Part shown: piece by piece, positions 17,928-21,826 of the stretch
Layout of the letters: each line of letters starts with the position of its first letter
How positions within the stretch are numbered: position 1 is the stretch's first letter
Assembly (NCBI GenBank): GCA_003427395.1
Contig: BFEA01000164.1
Span: forward strand, 628,726-650,551
Direction of reading: 5' to 3'
Source of the DNA: Chara braunii
Lineage: Eukaryota > Streptophyta > Charophyceae > Charales > Characeae
Length of the DNA: 21,826 nt
Program-made: the position numbers and the translations under genes
The notes under the pieces: model-generated
Databases searched by the model: none
Seen by the model: only the letters and a program-made list of their open reading frames with translations
What the model was told of the DNA's origin: nothing

Positions 17928-18497
17928 CTATTGAAGAACCTTTGAAGTAGAAGGGTAAACACCTCTGTCATCTGTCTGTGTCAATCGTGCATCAGTTCGT
18001 CCCTCTGGCCCAGAGCCAATAGCCCAAGACCCCAGAGCATCCTCCAACCTCGTTGTGATTGGCACATGCTGCGGAGTGGCTGATTCCAGACAATCCTCCA
18101 GCTCTTCCTTTGGTCCATCCTCAACCATGATCTGATCAGCCTCTTGTTGGATCTTCTGCGTACTCTCTGCTTCTGCTGGAGGTAACCTATCCCCCACCTC
18201 TGCAGGATCGTGTGACTGCCTCACGTCTCCCACCATGGGTACCTGTTGGATTGCCAAGGAAGTGGGAGCTTGCCGCTCAAACTTCCCAGCTTCAGATTCT
18301 CTCTTTGCCAATACCTCATCTGGCTCCATGATGACCTTGTCCAACAAAGGAATTTCCTCTTTCTTCTTCTGTTCAGCTCCCTCTTCCCTCTTTCTGTTTT
18401 TGAAGAGTTCCTCAACAGGCTGACCCTTGATTCCATATCTTTGCACCTCGGTCCAGTCCACCACTGTAGTAGGAACTTGCTTAGTCTTGCTGCTCAA
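17928..18497 (-). pseudogene. Hydrophilic C-terminal frame before the LTR
   Basis: 189 open codons, the longest minus-strand frame in the element. It begins SSKTKQVPTTVVDWTEVQRY and continues with a charged stretch (NRKREEGAEQKKKEEIPLLD), then Pro/Glu/Gln-rich sequence with no known domain. Its upstream neighbour in another frame ends QQD at 18481, so a frameshift near 18481-18497 separates two parts of one former protein. It ends STSKVLQ followed by a stop, 15-20 bases before the purine tract. Confidence 0.55.
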
Positions 18498-19096
18498 TCT
18501 TGGACTCCATCTCCTTTAACCTTCTTTCCCACTCAATCTCCTTTGCCTGGAATGAAGTTTGTTGGTCCTGAATGTGCACCGTTAGCACCTCATTGACTTT
18601 GTTAAGGGTCTGGTTCAACAACTTCAAAGCTCCATTCTCTGCCCAGATATCTACCATCTCCGTATTCACAACCTCCACCTCCTTTCCTTGCCTCTCCATT
18701 TCTTTCTTTATGACCTTAATCTCTCTTTCCCAATCCACCCTCGTCTTCGCATCTTCTCATCAGAGGCCTTAGCAGCTGCAAAGCCTTCCTTTAGGAGGCC
18801 CTTTAGACTCAGCAAGTCCGTGGAGACCACCTTAAACCCCATCTCATGATGCTGCCATGTAGGCTTTCCTGTGGCCCCCATCAATCTCTCAAAGCTCTCC
18901 CAGACTTCTGTGAATAGGGGAGAATCGTCCTTATCAGTAGTCTTCTTGCCCTCCACTTCCACTGGTTGCCTTCTTCCTGCATCTTGTCCCTCATTTTTGC
19001 CAGATTTTGGAGCCTGAGACGAACCCTGATCTCCTTTTCTCGTGCTGCTCTTTGCACCTTCTCCAACTCCATTTCCTTGACAATCACTTCCTTCAC
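18481..19096 (-). pseudogene. Coiled-coil region of the Gag-like protein
   Basis: Three overlapping minus-strand frames cover one former protein. 19096-18881 reads KEMELEKVQRAAREKEIRVR. 18962-18708 includes EVWESFERLMGATGKPTWQH and LKGLLKEGFAAAKASDEKMR. 18738-18481 includes DWEREIKVIKKEMERQGKEV and EWERRLKEMESKIEQQD. Heptad-like spacing of hydrophobics among Glu/Lys/Arg suggests coiled coils. The switch between frames shows at least two frameshifts. Confidence 0.6.
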
Positions 19097-19496
19097 CTGT
19101 TCGAGCTGCTGAGACTCATGAGGCAGATCAAGTCCCTTTTCGGGCTCACAATGGTTATCTGACTGTAAAACAGACTCCGGGGTTGACCATGAATCATCAA
19201 CATCTCCTCCTTTTCGTCTTTCCTTCTCCTGATGCCTTTGAGTCTTGTGAAGTTGTGACCTTTCCTCCTTTTCTTGTCCTCCTACGTTCCTGAATTTGTA
19301 CCACCTTCTGATGCTCGTCCTTCCACTTTTTCTGGGTCCGTTCTTTTTTCTTTCATACCTTTCCTGTTGTCTGCTTGTCGTTCAGGAGTATACCAGTTTC
19401 TCAACAAACACTTACACACACCCCAGTTTGTGGTTCGCTACACAATAGTCCTGACAAACGACCTGATGACCTTTCTCACAAACTGAATAAAGCCTC
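19097..19496 (-). pseudogene. Degenerate linker between Gag-like and coiled-coil parts
   Basis: About 400 bases with several stops in every minus-strand frame. Fragments such as KGMKERTDPEKVEGRASEGG and KRRKGHNFTRLKGIRRRKDE are charged and fit the flanking regions, so this is likely the same broken protein. Confidence 0.4.
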
Positions 19497-19880
19497 CGAC
19501 ACTGGATTCTGGCATATGTTATGCTTATCTGCAAATTGATCATAGACCCAGAGAAACTCTTGAAAGTTGGACGAATCTAAGCGAATGGGCAGGCGATCTC
19601 TTTCCACAGGCGATGGGTGTAGCTCTTCCATCTTCCTCTCAAACTGCTGTTAGGTGATTGACTCTCTAACAAATCTCGTAATAGGCTCAACCCACTCACC
19701 ACTACCTCGTACCTCAGTCAACATCGGGGCCACACCCCATCCATACTGATAAGCATGAGCCTCAAAACTAGCCATAAACATCTCCAAACTCCCTCTAATG
19801 AAAATAGAGGGCCTGCTCTCTCTGGAGGTCCTCTGCTGCCCCCCTTGTCTGGTAGCCCTCAAAGGGGCTTCCATTGACAC
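19497..19880 (-). pseudogene. Gag-like domain after the integrase
   Basis: The first frame (19880-19650) reads PSIFIRGSLEMFMASFEAHA, YQYGWGVAPMLTEVRGSGEW, VEPITRFVRESIT, then a stop. In the same sense strand it is followed by LHPSPVERDRLPIRLDSSNF and QEFLWVYDQFADKHN. The F-x-G-x-x-x-x-F-x-x-x-F-E-x-x-A pattern followed by a conserved W resembles the start of retrotransposon Gag domains. It is separated from the integrase by about 200 bases without a clear frame. It could be the Gag of a different, nested element. Confidence 0.55.
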
Positions 19881-20106
19881 AGTCCCGCCCTTCCCTCTTT
19901 ACATGGTTGTCACTGGTATCAAGCCAGGACAACAAGGAAGAGACAACAGGGGCACAAGGGGGTAAGCATGTCCGATAACCATAGATAGCATGTATATAAC
20001 AACTACTGCTAAGACCCCTTCAAAAAACAAATTGGCTTGCCTATTTCATGCCCACCTCATCTCGTGCCAGAAACTTTTTTAGCCTGAAGCCAGATACTCA
20101 GACTCT

Positions 20107-21030
20107 CTATTTCGTCTCATTCAACTCCTCAAATCTGATATGGCCCGTGCTCGCCACATCTCGTGATTCTATATGGATCCAACTATCGTTTATCCAACTT
20201 CCTTGACAACTGCTTCCACGAGGATGAATCATAAAGTAATACAATATTGCCAACTTTAAGAGGCTTCTTCCTTTCTCATGCCATCTGGTCCACTCTACTT
20301 GCCGGTTCCTGAACTCTATCTTCTCTGGCTTCAATTTGACGTGCCCTTAGATCAAGCAATTCCTCAAATGACAATGTCGTTTCAAAGTCTTGCCCTTAGA
20401 TCAATCAATTCCTCAAATGAAAATGTCGTTTCAAGGTCTTGCTGCCTCCAAGTCTTTAGGAAACTTTCTATCAGAAACGTCGCATGTCTGTCATACCATA
20501 ACATAGCCGGCGCGTAGTTGACACTCCTTCTGACAGAAATATTTTCCACGAAGAAGGCAACTCTTAGGAAATTTGGTCACTGATTAGGTCTGCCATAAGT
20601 CCATTTTGCGAGAAGATTCATAATTGTGTTGTGCCCTTTTTCCACATGCGCGTTAGCTTGAGGGTGTGACGCAGTCGTGTACTCGACAATCACACCATAT
20701 CCCCTCAAGAGCGTCTTACTTCTGCACAAGTAAATTCGGATCACCTATCCATTACGAACCTTGAGACAAAAGGGTAGCGAATGTAATATTCTTCAATGCA
20801 ATGGGCCAACACTTCTCCATTCTTCATGCGAATAGCCTTGCCATCCACAAATCCTGAGAGGTTGTTTTGTGCATCAAAAATATAATTGTGCTCTCCTCCT
20901 CCCAAAGACATTGCCAATAAGTCCAGATGCACGACCGTCCCAACCTTGTGTATATACCTTGGGTGAAGTGGCTCCCTAGGTCTAAGGAAAGACTGCTCCT
21001 GACACGATATATAAGATTTACGGTAATTGT
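20107..21030 (-). pseudogene. Gypsy integrase, DDE core and C-terminal domain, broken
   Basis: Minus-strand reading gives PRYIHKVGTVVHLDLLAMSL, GGGEHNYIFDAQNNLSGFVD and EEYYIRYPFVSRFVMDR, then a stop. The first catalytic Asp is in HLDLL (codon 20921-20923) and the second in MDR (20747-20749). After the stop and a frame change, EYTTASHPQANAHVEKGHNT carries the catalytic Glu (20640-20642). A further part reads NYAPAMLWYDRHATFLIESF, and the last segment KVGNIVLLYDSS is the usual integrase C-terminal barrel. The enzyme inserts retroelement DNA. Here stops, frame changes and a 49-bp duplication destroy it. Confidence 0.88.
20343..20440. repeat. 49-bp tandem duplication inside the integrase
   Basis: gcccttagatcaa, then caattcctcaaatga and aatgtcgtttcaa occurs at 20343-20391 and 20392-20440 with a few differences. 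49 is not a multiple of three, so the duplication shifts the integrase frame. It repeats the FSFEELIDLRAR segment. Confidence 0.94.
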
Positions 21031-21034
21031 CAAT

Positions 21035-21190
21035 CTGCGTTACCTAGCGTACCTATACGGAGCCTTTCCGTACAGGTTGTACAAACTTTTTTCGTATGCG
21101 GACCCGTACACAGACGTGTACTCGCGTACAAGTCCAGAGAAGACCCCGTACAACTTTTTTTCTTTTTTTTTTCCGGGATCGTACTGACCT
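21035..21190. promoter_or_regulatory. GTAC-rich segment
   Basis: GTAC occurs eight times between 21049 and 21184: 21049, 21070, 21079, 21106, 21118, 21126, 21148 and 21181. About one every 256 bases would be expected at even composition. Two of them sit in a repeated context (gtacaaacttttt and gtacaacttttttt). GTAC is the core recognised by plant and algal SBP-domain factors; a regulatory role here is only a guess. Confidence 0.4.
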
Positions 21191-21340
21191 GTTCAGGGCA
21201 CCCCATGCCTGATTTTCGTGTGGGCGGGGTTTTGGCTGGGCCGAGGGGTTGTGGGGGGCCCAGCCTCGACTTGAATTCGAATCTTGCTGGGAACTGGTTG
21301 TCCCTGGCCGAGCTTCACTCCCGCCTTCCGCTACAGCCGC

Positions 21341-21440
21341 TGGACGTGAGCCATTGCCCGTTGCTGCCGACGCCTGGATGAGCCATCGCCCGTTGCTGCT
21401 GGCGCCAAGATGAGTCATCGCCTATCGCTGTTGTGCTTGG
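21341..21440. repeat. Three-copy tandem repeat of about 32-34 bp
   Basis: Copies at about 21341-21374, 21375-21406 and 21407-21440 share (g)atgag(c/t)catcgcc and cgttgctg, with divergence in copy 3. Confidence 0.88.
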
Positions 21441-21527
21441 AGCCACCATGGTGTCACCGACATCACCTGCAGGAGCTATTGCCACATCAACACTCGACGG
21501 TAAGAGAGAGAGATGTTCCCTCAACGC

Positions 21528-21644
21528 CCGCCCAATCCTCCTCCTCTTCGTCCTTTGTCTCCTCCTCGTACTTGTCCTCCTCCTCCTCTTCTTTTTCCTC
21601 CTCCTCCTCCTTTCCCCCCTCCTCGTCCTCCTCCTCGTCCTCTA
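21528..21644. repeat. TCC/TTC-rich polypyrimidine tract
   Basis: Almost pure pyrimidine on the + strand with many cctcctcctc units. It produces long low-complexity Ser/Pro/Leu or Glu frames in several phases, which I regard as composition artefacts. Confidence 0.95.
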
Positions 21645-21670
21645 AAATGTATAACGTGGCCTGTGTGTCC

Positions 21671-21770
21671 GAAATTGAATTCAACGTGGGTTTCACGTTG
21701 AAAAATTGAACGCGCGTTCAATTCGCGTTCAATCCCCGTTCGAACGCGCGTTGGACGCGAATGAACGGGG
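21671..21770. repeat. Cluster of palindromes built on ttcaacg / cgttgaa
   Basis: ttgaattcaa (21675-21684) is a perfect palindrome. ttcaacgtg/cacgttgaa (21680-21702) is a 9-bp stem with a 5-base loop. attgaacgcgcgttcaat (21705-21722) is an 18-bp perfect palindrome. ccccgttc (21734-21741) pairs with gaacgggg (21763-21770). These sit within 100 bases. Confidence 0.9.
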
Positions 21771-21826
21771 TCCGCGAACCGCATTTCCGCGCGTTTGGAG
21801 GGGGGGGGGTAGGGGTTTTGTGAAGG

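Larger units (their letters stand above)
17928..21030 (-). mobile_element. Decayed Gypsy integrase followed by a Gag-like and coiled-coil region
   Basis: On the minus strand the order is integrase (about 21030 to 20110), a Gag-like segment (19880 to about 19500), charged coiled-coil segments (19096-18481), and a hydrophilic frame ending at 17928 just before a purine tract and the probable LTR. The integrase belongs to a Gypsy polyprotein. The segments after it read as a second Gag-like or extra open reading frame between integrase and the 3' LTR. All parts have stops and frame changes. Protease, RT and RNase H of this copy are missing; it is cut at about 21030. Confidence 0.8.

Noticed and set aside
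21487-21709. Acidic or Ser-rich frames over the TCC tract
   Set aside because: Pure composition effect of a trinucleotide-like repeat.

Overview
The window looks like nuclear DNA of a plant-lineage (streptophyte) eukaryote. Its one intact gene encodes a plant-type cytosolic serine hydroxymethyltransferase (SHMT). Almost everything else is microsatellites, tandem duplications and decayed retroelements of Ty3/Gypsy and LINE type, plus one assembly gap (20 N). My impression is a charophyte alga such as Chara, because the Gag and integrase wording resembles what I remember from that genome. This is recollection, not something the window proves.

Layout. 1-2510: diverged copies of a roughly 1 kb non-coding repeat, with CT tracts and poly-A/T tracts. 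2671-3072: a 402-bp MITE with PIF/Harbinger-like ends and a TAA target duplication. 3076-3941: upstream region and purine-rich leader of the SHMT gene. 3942-5375: SHMT in one uninterrupted reading frame on the + strand. 5376-8640: downstream non-coding DNA with several minisatellites and a GATA/GA microsatellite. 8644-10071: a dense zone of small tandem duplications (periods 24, 26, 39, 64, about 138 and 222 bp) with a perfect 30-bp inverted repeat. 10200-11138: a 5'-truncated LINE with ORF2 tail, 3' UTR, poly-A and an 18-bp target-site duplication. It is inserted in a copy of another repeat. 11121-14219: that repeat family, ending in two head-to-tail copies of about 1.03 kb. 14440-17028 (- strand): a decayed Gypsy gag, zinc knuckle, protease and start of reverse transcriptase. 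About 17040-17907: a probable LTR. 17928-21030 (- strand): a decayed integrase followed by a Gag-like and coiled-coil region that ends at the same LTR. 21035-21826: a GTAC-rich segment, a short tandem repeat, a TCC-rich tract and a cluster of palindromes.

No tRNA, rRNA, CRISPR array or bacterial-style operon was seen. The SHMT gene is the only part I expect to make a working protein. It acts in one-carbon metabolism (serine plus tetrahydrofolate to glycine plus methylene-tetrahydrofolate). The retroelement reading frames are broken by stops, frameshifts and a duplication, so they are fossils here. No clearly new biological system was found. The best leads are the retroelement gene order on the minus strand, the clean LINE insertion with an empty-site comparison inside the window, and the repeated GTAC clusters.
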